Shown here: piece after piece, positions 8,609 to 16,860 of the stretch | How positions within the stretch are numbered: the first letter of the stretch is position 1 | Layout of the letters: each line of letters starts with the position of its first letter | Notes under the pieces: model-generated | Database searches by the model: none | Told to the model about the DNA's origin: nothing | Seen by the model: the letters and a program-made list of their open reading frames with translations, nothing else | Assembly (NCBI RefSeq): GCF_900111005.1 | Contig: NZ_FOFV01000022.1 | Location: 81,217-145,216 of the forward strand | Direction: 5' to 3' | Length of the DNA stretch: 64,000 bases | Source: Lentzea albida | Lineage (GTDB): Bacteria > Actinomycetota > Actinomycetes > Mycobacteriales > Pseudonocardiaceae | Made by a program: the position numbers and the translations under genes

Positions 8609-9091
8609 TCCACGGGGCCTCGAAGCCCTTTTCCGGCTGGGCGTATGTCCACCGGTGCGTCTCGATCTGCGGCGAGGCGGTGATGCCGAGCAGTTCTCCC
8701 GCGGCCGCGGCGAGGATCGGGCCGGCCTCGGCGGGTGCGTCCAGGTGTTCGGAGGCCAGTTCGAGGGTGGAGTGGGCGACGAGGACCGGTGCGGCGTCAC
8801 CTCGGCGGTCGCCGTCGTCGCACGGTGGCGAGCAGCGGGTGGTCGTTGACGAACGCGCCGCGTAGTCCGTTCCACGTGCGGGCCGCGTAGGTGAGGACCG
8901 CGGCGATGACCGGCCGCCGGCTCTGCGAGGCGATCGCCGGCCGCGGGAACAGCCCCAGGGCTTGGCCAACCGTCCGCCCACCAGACGGCCACGGGCGAGC
9001 ACACGCACCTGTGCCCGTCGTCTGCCGGCACCTGCGCGAACGGGAGACCCGCTGTCCCTGCCCCGATCACGACGACGTCCGCGAAGAACAC
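8601..9091 (-). pseudogene. degenerate renalase-like FAD/NAD(P)-dependent oxidoreductase
   Basis: On the minus strand, from ATG 9091, the sequence starts DVVVIGAGTAGLPFAQ (Rossmann dinucleotide-binding motif). It continues only after a frameshift as RVLARGRLVGGRLA, which restores the family pattern DGHRV-x-V-x-xRGR-x-VGGRLA. Most of the middle is missing. The C-terminal part reappears as LTYAARTWNGLRGAFVNDHP and, in yet another frame, APVLVAHSTLELASEHLD and IETHRWTYAQP. This order matches NAD(P)/FAD-dependent amine-oxidase-like proteins related to renalase (COG3380 type). It has at least two frameshifts, a large internal deletion and a truncated end against the CcdA remnant. Confidence 0.7.
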
Positions 9092-9143
9092 ATCAAGTGC
9101 CGCGCGGTGAGATCACAGGACGTGCGCCGCAAGCATCAATTGG

Positions 9144-9176
9144 TGTTACCATGGGTAACAGTAAACGTCGGTAACA
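9144..9176. promoter_or_regulatory. TGTTACC/GGTAACA operator with an extra half-site
   Basis: TGTTACC (9144-9150) and GGTAACA (9154-9160) form a perfect inverted repeat around ATG. A third copy, GGTAACA, lies at 9170-9176, 16 bp after the previous one. The site is 29-61 nt upstream of the diiron oxygenase start, where a TetR-type repressor would act. No regulator gene is adjacent. Confidence 0.65.
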
Positions 9177-9204
9177 GGCATGACTCGACCCTGCAGGAGT
9201 CCTC

Positions 9205-10113
9205 ATGACCAGGCCCGAAGCGCACGTCGTGGCGGAGACTGACAGGCAGGTGACCGCGAGGCGGCTGCTGGACTCGTCCGCGCAGCTGTCCTACGACCCG
9301 GCTCACGAGGTCGACTGGGACACGCCCCTCGACTCCGCCTTCCACGGCATGAGCCCGGAGTGGAGCACGCTGTTCGGAACCGCGTACTGGGACGACATGA
9401 CCCCTGAGCAGCAACGCGAGCTCACCCGCCAGGAAGCCGCGTCGGTCGCGTGCACGGGCATCTGGTTCGAAATGATCCTGCAGCAGATGATGCTGCGGGA
9501 CTTCTACGCCAAGGACCCGACCGATCCCGCGTTCCAGTGGGCGCTGACCGAGATCGCGGACGAGTGCCGGCATTCGATCATGTTCGCCCGTGGTGCCGCC
9601 AAGCTCGGCGCGCCCGCGTACCGTCCTCGCCGGGTCGCGGTCGAACTGGGCAGGGTGTTCAAGGCCGTCGCCTCGGGTGAGGCCGCCTACGCGGCGATCC
9701 TCGTCGCCGAGGAGGTCCTCGACGTCATGCAGCGCGACTGGATGCGCGACGAGCGGGTCGTGCCGTTCGTGCGCACGATCAACAACATCCACGTCGTGGA
9801 GGAGTCCCGGCACATGAAGTTCGCCCGGGAGGAGACCAAGGCGCGGCTGCGGGGCGCCGGACTCGTGCGCCGGCAGGTCAACGCGCTGGCCGTCGCGATC
9901 GCCGCCTACGTCATCGTCACCAACATGGTGAACCGGCAGGTGTACGCCAACGCCGGTCTCGACGTCAGCCGGGCCGTCCGCGAGGCCGGGGCGAACGAGC
10001 ACCACAAGGCGATGCTGCGGTCGAGCTGCGCCGGTCTGATGGAGTTCCTCGACTCCGCCGGCCTGCTCACCCGCCCGGCACGCCTCGTCTACCAGCGCGC
10101 CAACCTCATCTGA
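9205..10113 (+). CDS. AurF-like diiron oxygenase
   Basis: The 302-residue protein resembles the p-aminobenzoate N-oxygenase AurF family (PF11583). The four-helix diiron ligand set is visible: TGIWFEMILQQMMLRDF, ALTEIADECRHSIMF, ILVAEEVLDVMQ and HVVEESRHMKFAREE. Family members oxidise aromatic amines or other substrates with dioxygen at a carboxylate-bridged diiron centre. AGGAG lies before ATG 9205. Its stop overlaps the start of the ferredoxin-ferredoxin reductase gene (TGATG), which strongly suggests that gene supplies its electrons. An operator-like palindrome precedes it. The substrate is unknown, and no aromatic-amine pathway is next to it. Confidence 0.85.
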   Translation: MTRPEAHVVAETDRQVTARRLLDSSAQLSYDPAHEVDWDTPLDSAFHGMSPEWSTLFGTAYWDDMTPEQQRELTRQEAASVACTGIWFEMILQQMMLRDFYAKDPTDPAFQWALTEIADECRHSIMFARGAAKLGAPAYRPRRVAVELGRVFKAVASGEAAYAAILVAEEVLDVMQRDWMRDERVVPFVRTINNIHVVEESRHMKFAREETKARLRGAGLVRRQVNALAVAIAAYVIVTNMVNRQVYANAGLDVSRAVREAGANEHHKAMLRSSCAGLMEFLDSAGLLTRPARLVYQRANLI

Positions 10114-11609
10114 TGGCGTTCGCGATCACGCAGACCTGCTGCGCCGACGCGTCCTGCGTCGCGGTGTGCCCGGTCAACTGCATCCACCCCACGCCGGACG
10201 AGCCGGACTTCGGTACCACCGACATGCTCTACGTCGACCCGCGGACGTGCATCGACTGCGGTGCCTGCGCGGACGCCTGCCCGGTCGACGCGATCTTCCC
10301 GGTGGACGCGCTCACCGCGGCGATGCGGCCCTACGCGGACATCAACGCCGGTTACTACGCCGGCCGCGCCCCGGTCGCGGCGGACCCGTCGCCGAACTTC
10401 CACGCCTGGGGCCCGCCCGACTTCACCCGCACGATCCCGGGCGACTTCCCCGAACTGGACGTGGCCGTGGTCGGCTCCGGACCGGCGGGCATGTACGCGG
10501 TCCAGGACCTGTTGCTGCACACCAGCGCGCGGGTGACCCTGCTGGACCGCCTCCTGGTGGCCGGTGGTCTCCTGCGCTTCGGTGTCGCACCCGACCACAC
10601 GTCGACCAGGAAGATCGGCGACACCTTCGCCCGCCTGCACCACCACCCGCGGCTGCGCCTGCGGCTGGGGGTCGAGGTCGGCCGGGACGTGTCCACCGAC
10701 GAACTGGCCGCACGGCACGACGCGGTGATCTACGCCGTCGGAGCGGCGTCCCCACGGCCGCTCGGCATCCCGGGCGAGGACCTGAGCCTCGCGGCGACGA
10801 CCGTGGTGGGGTGGTACAACGGTCATCCCGACGTCCCGGCGAACGCCGTCCACCTGTCGGCAGAGCGCGTCGTGGTGGTCGGCACCGGTAACGTCGCGCT
10901 CGACGTCGCCAGGATCCTCACAGCCGACCCCGCTGACCTCGCCGGCACCGCGATCGCACCCCACGCCCTGGCCGCCCTGCGGGCGAGCAAGGTCCGCGAA
11001 GTGGTGCTGCTCGGCCGCGGCGGCCCGGAGTCGGCGGCGTACACGAGGTCGGAACTGCTGGCGCTCGCCCAACGCTCCAGCGTCGACCTGGCCGTCGACG
11101 CCCACGACCCGCGCATCCCGGCCGCCATCGACGGTGCCTTGGGCAAGGCGGGGCTGCTCCGCGGTGTCGACCGGGTGAGTGTGGACTGGTCGGCACCGCC
11201 GGCTCACGACCGCCGCCGGATCGTGCTCCGCTTCCACGCCACGCCCGTGGAACTCAGTGACGACCAGAACTTGTGGGTCGACGGTGCCCACGGGGTCGCG
11301 AAGATCGTGACCGGCCAGGTCGTGCACGCCGTCGGGCACCGCAGCACCGCGCTGTCCGGCCTGCCCTTCGACGAGACGACCGGCACCATTCCGAACACGG
11401 CCGGACGGGTGCACGGCCGCCCCGGCGCCTATGTGGTCGGCTGGGCGAAACGCGGTTCCACCGGTGGTATCGGAGCCAACAGGACGTGCGCCGCGGAGAC
11501 GGTCGGCACGCTCCTCGAAGACGTTGTCGCCGGACGTTTGCCTGGCGGTGCGGCTACGACACGATCCGCGTGGCCACGCCTGTGGCCGCGTCGGTCCGGC
11601 CGCGCGTGA
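10113..11609 (+). CDS. fprB: ferredoxin-fused NADPH-ferredoxin reductase (FprB-like)
   Basis: This 498-residue fusion has an N-terminal 7Fe/8Fe-type ferredoxin domain (residues 1-75) with CCADASCVAVCPVNCIHP and CIDCGACADACPVDAI. An adrenodoxin-reductase-like flavoprotein follows: FAD motif VVGSGPAGMYAVQDLL (about 114-129), NADP motif VVGTGNVALDVARIL (about 252-266), and the terminal GWAKRGSTGGIGANRTCA that stacks on FAD. This is the architecture of mycobacterial FprB. It overlaps the AurF-like gene by one base, so the two are translationally coupled. The last 20-odd residues are low-complexity and run into a gene-remnant region, so the native C-terminus may have been altered. Confidence 0.9.
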   Translation: MAFAITQTCCADASCVAVCPVNCIHPTPDEPDFGTTDMLYVDPRTCIDCGACADACPVDAIFPVDALTAAMRPYADINAGYYAGRAPVAADPSPNFHAWGPPDFTRTIPGDFPELDVAVVGSGPAGMYAVQDLLLHTSARVTLLDRLLVAGGLLRFGVAPDHTSTRKIGDTFARLHHHPRLRLRLGVEVGRDVSTDELAARHDAVIYAVGAASPRPLGIPGEDLSLAATTVVGWYNGHPDVPANAVHLSAERVVVVGTGNVALDVARILTADPADLAGTAIAPHALAALRASKVREVVLLGRGGPESAAYTRSELLALAQRSSVDLAVDAHDPRIPAAIDGALGKAGLLRGVDRVSVDWSAPPAHDRRRIVLRFHATPVELSDDQNLWVDGAHGVAKIVTGQVVHAVGHRSTALSGLPFDETTGTIPNTAGRVHGRPGAYVVGWAKRGSTGGIGANRTCAAETVGTLLEDVVAGRLPGGAATTRSAWPRLWPRRSGRA

Positions 11610-11659
11610 GGGAAGGGCGTCGATCGGGAACGTGATGATCTCGCTGGGAACGTCCCGTC

Positions 11660-11810
11660 CACGGTCGAGCCCGGCGGCGCACTGCGGGAAGGTGACCTGC
11701 GGGACCCGGACGGCCCCATGACCGCCGGGAACGTGCCGCGCGGCAGGGCCAGGTCGACGCCCGCAAAGGCCTGCACGGCCCTCGTCGCGCCCGCCACCTG
11801 AGGACCGGAA
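11660..11810 (-). pseudogene. remnant of an ABC transporter ATPase N-terminus
   Basis: On the minus strand the sequence reads TRAVQAFAGVDLALPRGTF then AVMGPSGS. This is the beginning of a MacB/LolD-type ATPase leading into Walker A. The lysine-threonine part of Walker A is lost to a frameshift; the neighbouring frame continues with TFPQCAAGLDRG, the helix that follows Walker A in this family. Nothing recognisable remains beyond it. It is a dead fragment squeezed between the FprB-like gene and the GH127 promoter. Confidence 0.6.
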
Positions 11811-11894
11811 GCCGGTACGGGCAGGTTCGTCTCCCACGACGGGGAGACGTCGTGGTCCTGACCAGCGGGAGCCTGAACCGTCAGCGGCCAGCCC

Positions 11895-11954
11895 TTGTGA
11901 GCGATAACAATGATAACTGCTACTGGTCCTTTCAAGGCTAAAGTTAACGCTCAC
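11895..11954. promoter_or_regulatory. two LacI-family operator-like sites upstream of the GH127 gene
   Basis: TTGTGAGCGATAACAA (11895-11910) and GTTAACGCTCAC (11943-11954, the inverse GTGAGCGTTAAC) share the central CG and the TNA/TNA half-sites of LacI-type operators. They lie about 75-130 nt upstream of the GH127 start and roughly 46 bp apart centre to centre. This suggests sugar-responsive repression of beta-arabinofuranosidase expression. The regulator gene is not in the window. Confidence 0.6.
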
Positions 11955-12027
11955 ATTTAGCATTGACTGTGCGTGGTGACGTGGTTACACCTGTACGAGC
12001 AGCGTTGCCGAGTGGCTGGAGCACCCC

Positions 12028-14343
12028 ATGTCCTCATCGTTGAGTCGGCGCAGGCTTCTGCAGGCAGCGGGGGTGGCCGCGCTGGCGACCAGCGCGCCGG
12101 TGCTGACGCCGAGTCCGGCGCAGGCCGCCGCGGTGCCACCGGTCCGCGGCGACGCGGGCGTGTCGGCCTTCGCGTTCGACCTGTCCGAGGTCCGGCTGAC
12201 GCCGGGCCGGTGGATGGACAACCAGAACAGGACGCTGTCGTACCTGAAGTTCGTCGACGTCGACCGGCTGCTCTACAACTTCCGCGCCAACCACCGCCTG
12301 TCCACCGGCGGTGCCGCGCCGCTGGGCGGGTGGGAGGCACCGAACTTCCCGTTCCGCACGCACAGCCAAGGGCACTTCCTCACCGCGTGGGCGCAGGCAT
12401 GGGCAGTGCTGGGCGACACGACGTGCCTCGGCCGGGCGAACCAGATGGTCGCCGAACTGGCCAAGTGCCAGGCGAACAACGCGGTTGCCGGGTTCACCGC
12501 CGGTTATCTGGCGGGCTTCCCGGAGTCGGACTTCGACGCGCTGGAGGCCGGCTCGCCCAAGGCCGTGTCGTACTACTCGCTGCACAAAACGCTGGCGGGG
12601 TTGCTGGACGCCTGGCGCCTCATGGGCAACACCCAGGCGCGGGACGTGCTGCTGCGCCTCGCCGGCTGGGTCGACTGGCGCACCGCCCGGTTGTCCCGCA
12701 GTCAGATGCAGGGCGTCCTCGGAACCGAGTTCGGCGGCATGAACGCGGTGCTCGCCGACCTGTACCAGCAGACGGGCGACTCCCGCTGGCTGACGACGGC
12801 CCAGCGGTTCGACCACGCGGCCGTGTTCGACCCGCTGGCGTCCAACCAGGACCGGCTGAACGGGCTGCACGCCAACACGCAGGTGCCCAAGTGGATCGGC
12901 GCGGCGCGCGAGTACAAGGCGACGGGCACCACCCGCTACCGCGACATCGCCCTCAACGCCTGGAACATCACCGTCGGCGCGCACACCTACGTCATCGGCG
13001 GCAACAGCCAGGCCGAGCACTTCCGCGCCCCCAACGCCATCGCCGGATACCTGAGCACCGACGCGTGCGAGGCGTGCAACACCTACAACATGCTCGATCT
13101 GACCCGCGAGCTGTGGCTGACCGACCCCGGCAGGGCCGCCTACTTCGACTACTACGAGCGCGCCCTGGTCAACCACCTCATCGGCCAGCAGAACCCGGCG
13201 GACGCCCATGGTCACATCTGCTACTTCACCGGCCTCAACCCCGGTCACCGGCGCGGCAACACCGGCCCCGCGTGGGGCGGCGGCAACTGGAGCACGGACT
13301 ACACCACGTTCTGGTGCTGCCAGGGCACCGCGCTGGAGACCAACACCAAACTCGCCGACTCGATCTACTTCCACAACGGCACCACGCTCACCGTGAACCT
13401 GTACGCGCCATCAGTGCTGACGTGGTCGGCTCGCGGCATCACCGTCACCCAGAGCACGACCTACCCGGCGAGCGACACCACGACGTTCACCGTCACCGGC
13501 ACCGCGGGCGGCTCGTGGACGATGAGGTTTCGCATCCCCGCCTGGACCACCGGCGCCACCATCAGCGTCAACGGCGTCGCGCAGAACGTGACCACCACAC
13601 CGGGCACCTACGCCGCGCTGACGAGGTCGTGGACGTCCGGCGACGTGGTGACCCTGCGACTGCCGATGCGCGTGATCGCCCAGCCCGCCAACGACAACAG
13701 CAACGTCGTCGCGCTGACCTGCGGCCCGGTCGTGCTGGCGGGCAACTACGGCAACACGGCCCTGTCGTCGCTGCCCTCGCTGGACGTCGGCTCGGTCACC
13801 CGCACCAGCACGTCGTCGCTGGCGTTCACCGCGACGGCGAACGGGACGCGGGTGAACCTCGGCCCGTTCCACGACGCGCACGGCTTCAACTACACCGTCT
13901 ACTGGAACACCGGCGGTGGGAGTGTGATCAGCTACCGCCTGGTCAACGCCGCGACCGGCATGGTGCTGGGCGTCCAGAACATGTCCACTTCGGACGGTGG
14001 GCTGGCCGTGCAGTGGCACGACAGCGGCACCGCCGACCACAACTGGCAGCTGATCACCGACGGGTCCGACGTGCGGCTGCGCAACGTCCACAGCGGCAAG
14101 GTGCTGGGCGTCGAGAACATGTCGACCGCCGACAACGCCCGCGTCCTGCAGTGGAGCGACACCGGCACCGCCGACCACCGGTGGACGCTGATCGCCGGCG
14201 GCGACGGCACCCACAAGGTCCGCAACGCCCACAGCGGCAAGCTGCTGGGCGTTCTCAACGGGTCCACCAGCGCGGGCGCGCAGATCGTGCAGGACTCGGA
14301 CAACGGCAGCGCGGACAACCGGTGGCGGCTCGTCGCAAACTGA
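12028..14343 (+). CDS. secreted GH127-like beta-L-arabinofuranosidase with C-terminal ricin-type domain
   Basis: The 771-residue protein starts with a Tat-type signal (SRRRLLQAAGVAALATSAP, then AQA). The catalytic (alpha/alpha)6 barrel spans about residues 45-480, with beta-sandwich domains to about 630. The zinc-thiolate site of GH127 is visible: Glu348 and Cys350 in CEACNTYNML, and the Cys430-Cys431 pair in FWCCQGTALET. In the characterised enzyme the first Cys of that pair is the nucleophile. The last 140 residues form a ricin-B-like lectin with three repeats (VLGVQNMSTSDG, VLGVENMSTADN, LLGVLNGSTSAG). The enzyme should release beta-L-arabinofuranose from plant glycoproteins or oligosaccharides. 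LacI-type operators lie upstream. Confidence 0.88.
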   Translation: MSSSLSRRRLLQAAGVAALATSAPVLTPSPAQAAAVPPVRGDAGVSAFAFDLSEVRLTPGRWMDNQNRTLSYLKFVDVDRLLYNFRANHRLSTGGAAPLGGWEAPNFPFRTHSQGHFLTAWAQAWAVLGDTTCLGRANQMVAELAKCQANNAVAGFTAGYLAGFPESDFDALEAGSPKAVSYYSLHKTLAGLLDAWRLMGNTQARDVLLRLAGWVDWRTARLSRSQMQGVLGTEFGGMNAVLADLYQQTGDSRWLTTAQRFDHAAVFDPLASNQDRLNGLHANTQVPKWIGAAREYKATGTTRYRDIALNAWNITVGAHTYVIGGNSQAEHFRAPNAIAGYLSTDACEACNTYNMLDLTRELWLTDPGRAAYFDYYERALVNHLIGQQNPADAHGHICYFTGLNPGHRRGNTGPAWGGGNWSTDYTTFWCCQGTALETNTKLADSIYFHNGTTLTVNLYAPSVLTWSARGITVTQSTTYPASDTTTFTVTGTAGGSWTMRFRIPAWTTGATISVNGVAQNVTTTPGTYAALTRSWTSGDVVTLRLPMRVIAQPANDNSNVVALTCGPVVLAGNYGNTALSSLPSLDVGSVTRTSTSSLAFTATANGTRVNLGPFHDAHGFNYTVYWNTGGGSVISYRLVNAATGMVLGVQNMSTSDGGLAVQWHDSGTADHNWQLITDGSDVRLRNVHSGKVLGVENMSTADNARVLQWSDTGTADHRWTLIAGGDGTHKVRNAHSGKLLGVLNGSTSAGAQIVQDSDNGSADNRWRLVAN

Positions 14344-14476
14344 GAGCGGTCCTCCGCCCGGGTTCTGGGATTTCCCTGTGAACCCGCCGCTGTGACCGCG
14401 TCGCGGACGCGCGGTTCTCCGGGACCTCGCAGGAACTCCCAGGATCCGGTCAGGCCGGGTGGCGAGGCCCGGTCCC

Positions 14477-14572
14477 ATGACGATGATCGAAGTCCGGGGA
14501 CTGGCCAAGCGGTACGGCCTCGGCACGGTGGTGGACGACCTGTCGTTCACGGTCGAGGCCGGGCAGGTGCTG
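14477..14572 (+). pseudogene. N-terminal remnant of an ABC transporter ATPase
   Basis: ATG 14477 encodes MTMIEVRGLAKRYGLGTVVD then DLSFTVEAGQV. This is the first two strands of a drug-exporter-type ABC ATPase, just before where Walker A should be. At about 14572 the sequence switches to a histidine kinase fragment, so the whole nucleotide-binding core is missing. The start looks real, but the gene is a stub created by a deletion. Confidence 0.75.
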
Positions 14573-14579
14573 AACACTC

Positions 14580-14713
14580 ACGCGGGGGAGCGGCGCCAAC
14601 GCGGGACTCGGGCTGACGATCGCCCGCGCCCACGGCGGCGACGTCTCGCTCGACGCGGCCTTGGGTGAGGCGCCTGCTTCCGCCTCACCCTGCCGCTTCT
14701 CGACCAGAGTTGA
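14580..14713 (+). pseudogene. C-terminal remnant of a sensor histidine kinase
   Basis: In one frame the segment reads GSGANAGLGLTIARAHGGDV then SLDAALG, the G2 box and following helix of a HATPase_c domain. After a one-base frameshift it continues GACFRLTLPLLDQS and ends at a natural TGA (14711-14713). Only the last 45 or so codons of the kinase remain, fused behind the ABC ATPase stub. Neither half can be functional. Confidence 0.7.
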
Positions 14714-14733
14714 TCCAGCGGGTTCGCGTCTGC

Positions 14734-15993
14734 TCAGCCGGTGGAGCAGGCCGTGCTGTTGAGGACGAACGAGGAAGGCGCGGCCGCGTTACCGGTGTGG
14801 GTGGCCTGGAACCCGATGTCGACGGATCTGCCGGGTGGGATCGTGCCGTTGTAGCCGGCGTTGCGCGCGGTGACCTGTCCGGTCGACGGTGCGTAGGTGG
14901 CGTTCCAGCCGGAGGTGATGGTCTGCCCGCTCGCCAGGGTGAAGGCGAGTGACCACATGTTGATCGTGGCGGTGCCGTTGTTGGTGATGGCGAGACTGGC
15001 GGTCAGGCCGTTGTTCCAGGCGTTGACGGTCGGCTTCACGCTGCACGTACCCGGTACCGGTGGGTCCGGATCGGGGGTGCCGGTGATGCCGAAGAACTCG
15101 AGGGCCGCGGCGGCCATGCCGGACGACGGCAGGCTGTGCCCGGCACCCTGGATGCTGTAGGCCTCGACCTCGTCGCCGTAGCGACTGCGGTTCCACCCGG
15201 CTCGCGGGGTGTCGGTGGAGGTCGGTGTCTGGCTGAGGCCGAACACATCGGTCCACTGCTCGATCTCTTCCCGCAGCAAGGAGTACGGCACGAGCGTGTC
15301 CGCGGTACCGTGCCACAGCTGCATCCGCGGACGGGTGCCGGTGTAGCCGGGGTAGGCCTGCCGGACGAGGTCGCCCCACTGCTGCGGGGTGCGGTTCGCG
15401 CCACCGTTGCCCGTGCACCTGCTGGCGCCGGGCGGGTAGTCGGCGGCGTTGGCGAAGCACCCGAAGGGCACGCCCATGAACGCCGCGCCGGCCTTGAAGA
15501 CGTCCGGGTAGAGGGCGAGCATCTCGTTGGTCATCATGCCGCCGGAGGACGACCCGGTGGCGAAGACGCGCCCGGGGTCACCGCCGTAGCGCTGCTGGGC
15601 GTAGGTCACCATCGAGACGATCGACACCGGATCGCTGCCACCGCCGCGCCGCTTGGCGGCGTCGGACCAGGTGTCGAAGCACTTGCCGAACCCCGCTTCC
15701 TGTTGCGCGCTCGGGTAGATGACGATGAAGCCGTGCCTGTCGGCGAGAGAGGCGAACTCGCTGCCGGAGTAGAAGCCGGGCCCGGAACCGCCACAGCCGT
15801 GCATGGCCACCACCATCGCCGGACTGGCCGGGCGGCTGTCCGGCACGTAGACGTGCATGCGCATGCCGCCGGGGTTGTCGCCGAAAGCGGTCACCTCCAC
15901 GAGGGACGCGGCGGAAGCCTGTGGTGCCACCAGGATCCCGGCGAAGGTGAGCAGCGTGACGAGGGCCGTGAACGTGGATCTGCGCGCGGTCAA
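14734..15993 (-). CDS. secreted CE1/PHB-depolymerase-type esterase with C-terminal CBM2
   Basis: This 419-residue protein has a signal peptide (LVTLLTFAGILVAPQASA). An alpha/beta-hydrolase esterase domain follows (about 30-300), with the early MHGCGGSG, the nucleophile elbow ATGSSSGGMM, an acidic HGTADTLVPY and the catalytic His in GAGHSLPS. A CBM2-type module fills the last about 105 residues (CSVKPTVNAWNNGLTASLAI and IGFQATHTG). This fits acetyl-xylan or feruloyl esterases binding cellulose. I chose TTG 15993 because GGAGG lies six bases upstream and the frame then begins directly with the signal peptide. The longer frame upstream belongs to a sigma-factor remnant. Confidence 0.85.
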   Translation of the reverse strand: MTARRSTFTALVTLLTFAGILVAPQASAASLVEVTAFGDNPGGMRMHVYVPDSRPASPAMVVAMHGCGGSGPGFYSGSEFASLADRHGFIVIYPSAQQEAGFGKCFDTWSDAAKRRGGGSDPVSIVSMVTYAQQRYGGDPGRVFATGSSSGGMMTNEMLALYPDVFKAGAAFMGVPFGCFANAADYPPGASRCTGNGGANRTPQQWGDLVRQAYPGYTGTRPRMQLWHGTADTLVPYSLLREEIEQWTDVFGLSQTPTSTDTPRAGWNRSRYGDEVEAYSIQGAGHSLPSSGMAAAALEFFGITGTPDPDPPVPGTCSVKPTVNAWNNGLTASLAITNNGTATINMWSLAFTLASGQTITSGWNATYAPSTGQVTARNAGYNGTIPPGRSVDIGFQATHTGNAAAPSSFVLNSTACSTG

Positions 15994-16032
15994 AGCCGAC
16001 CTCCGGTCAGGGATTCCGGAACCGAGAGGCAG

Positions 16033-16061
16033 AAGGTATTCAGATCTGCGACGGTCGTCAA
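16033..16061 (-). promoter_or_regulatory. sigma70-like promoter of the CE1 esterase
   Basis: On the minus strand TTGACG (16061-16056) and TACCTT (16038-16033) are separated by exactly 17 bp. They lie about 40 nt upstream of the esterase start codon. The region is also locally AT-rich, with a run of T just upstream. Confidence 0.5.
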
Positions 16062-16149
16062 TTTTTTGCCGAACAAGAATGGTGAGGCATTCGACGAACA
16101 TCTTCTGTGAGATGGGCGAACTTCCGCGACCCGCGTCGAACCTGTTCGT

Positions 16150-16367
16150 GGACGATGTTCGGGGTGGATCTCCCAGGCCGCGCAGGACGTCGAGTGCCCG
16201 GTTGCGCGCGGCGGTGGTCAGCCAGGCACCCGGCCTGCCGGTGCGCCCGTCGCGCCCCACATTTCCAGGGCCTGCGCGTACGCGTCCTGGGTGCACTCCT
16301 CGGCCAGGTGGAGGTCCCGGGGCAGCTGGGCGGTGGTGGCGACGACCTCGTCTCCCGTGCCGCTCAC
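16150..16367 (-). pseudogene. truncated ECF sigma factor
   Basis: GTG 16367 overlaps the stop of the YCII-like gene by four bases. The product begins MSGTGDEVVATTAQLP and continues LHLAEECTQDAYAQALEMW, which is sigma region 2 of the ECF group often found beside YCII proteins. A frameshift near 16240 is needed to reach RPGAWLTTAARNRALDVLRG, the next conserved block. Homology then stops. The N-terminal promoter-core-binding part is shorter than usual, and region 4 is absent. It is a non-functional remnant. Confidence 0.65.
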
Positions 16368-16720
16368 CCGTGCTCGACCACGGGACGGATCTCCAGGGCG
16401 CTGTGCGTGTGGTTCAGCTCGGACAGGAGCCCGGCCGGCTCCAGCACCTCGTCCAGGTCGGCCGCGTCGAGCAGGTAGTAGCCGCCGAGCCTTCCTCGGT
16501 CTCCAGGAACGGGCCGTCGGTGGTGTGGGCCCGGCCGCTCGCGTCCGCGCGCAACGACGTGGCCACCGGGGGCCGTCTCGAGTTGCCGGCCGTCGTGGAC
16601 GCGGGCACCGGCCTCGTCCACGAACGCCGCGTGACCGGTGTTGTGCGCCTTCCACTGCTCCTCGGACATCGCGTCCCACTGTCCGGCGTCGCCGTAGATG
16701 AGGATCATGTACTTCGCCAC
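16364..16720 (-). pseudogene. YCII-related protein with compensated frameshift
   Basis: The 118-codon frame begins MAKYMILIYGDAGQWDAMSE and ends GGYYLLDAADLDEVLEPAG, both typical of YCII-like proteins encoded with ECF sigma factors. The middle is out of register. The expected stretch VATSLRADASGRAHTTDGPF then LETEEG lies in the neighbouring frame, so one base was gained near 16565 and one lost near 16490. About 25-30 residues, including the conserved DGPF core, are scrambled. The protein would be full length but probably inactive. A pair of sequencing errors is possible but less likely, because the sigma gene behind it is also broken. Confidence 0.65.
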
Positions 16721-16860
16721 GTCATCACGCCTTCGGTGCGGGCCCCTGCTCCGGCGGCCTCCACCCCACGACGAACCAGGTGGGCGGCAGATCGACAGCG
16801 GTGCGGAATCCGCCTGCCGCCGTTGTCGAACACGTGGCCGGACAGCGTCTGCCGAGCCCT

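Noticed and set aside
10089..11963. Minus-strand open frame of 624 codons opposite fprB
   Set aside because: Antisense shadow. Only its far end (about 11660-11750) contains a real piece, the ABC ATPase remnant, which is annotated separately.
13918..14343. Three similar direct repeats at the end of the GH127 gene
   Set aside because: They are the three internal repeats of a ricin-type lectin domain, not an independent repeat element or CRISPR.
14358..14387. Weak inverted repeat after the GH127 stop as a terminator
   Set aside because: Only short broken arms (GGGTTC/GAACCC with mismatched interior); not strong enough to call.
15994..16296. N-terminal extension of the CE1 esterase frame
   Set aside because: The extra residues include the sigma-factor piece WLTTAARNRALDVLRG and no signal peptide; TTG 15993 has a well-placed GGAGG and begins directly with the signal sequence.
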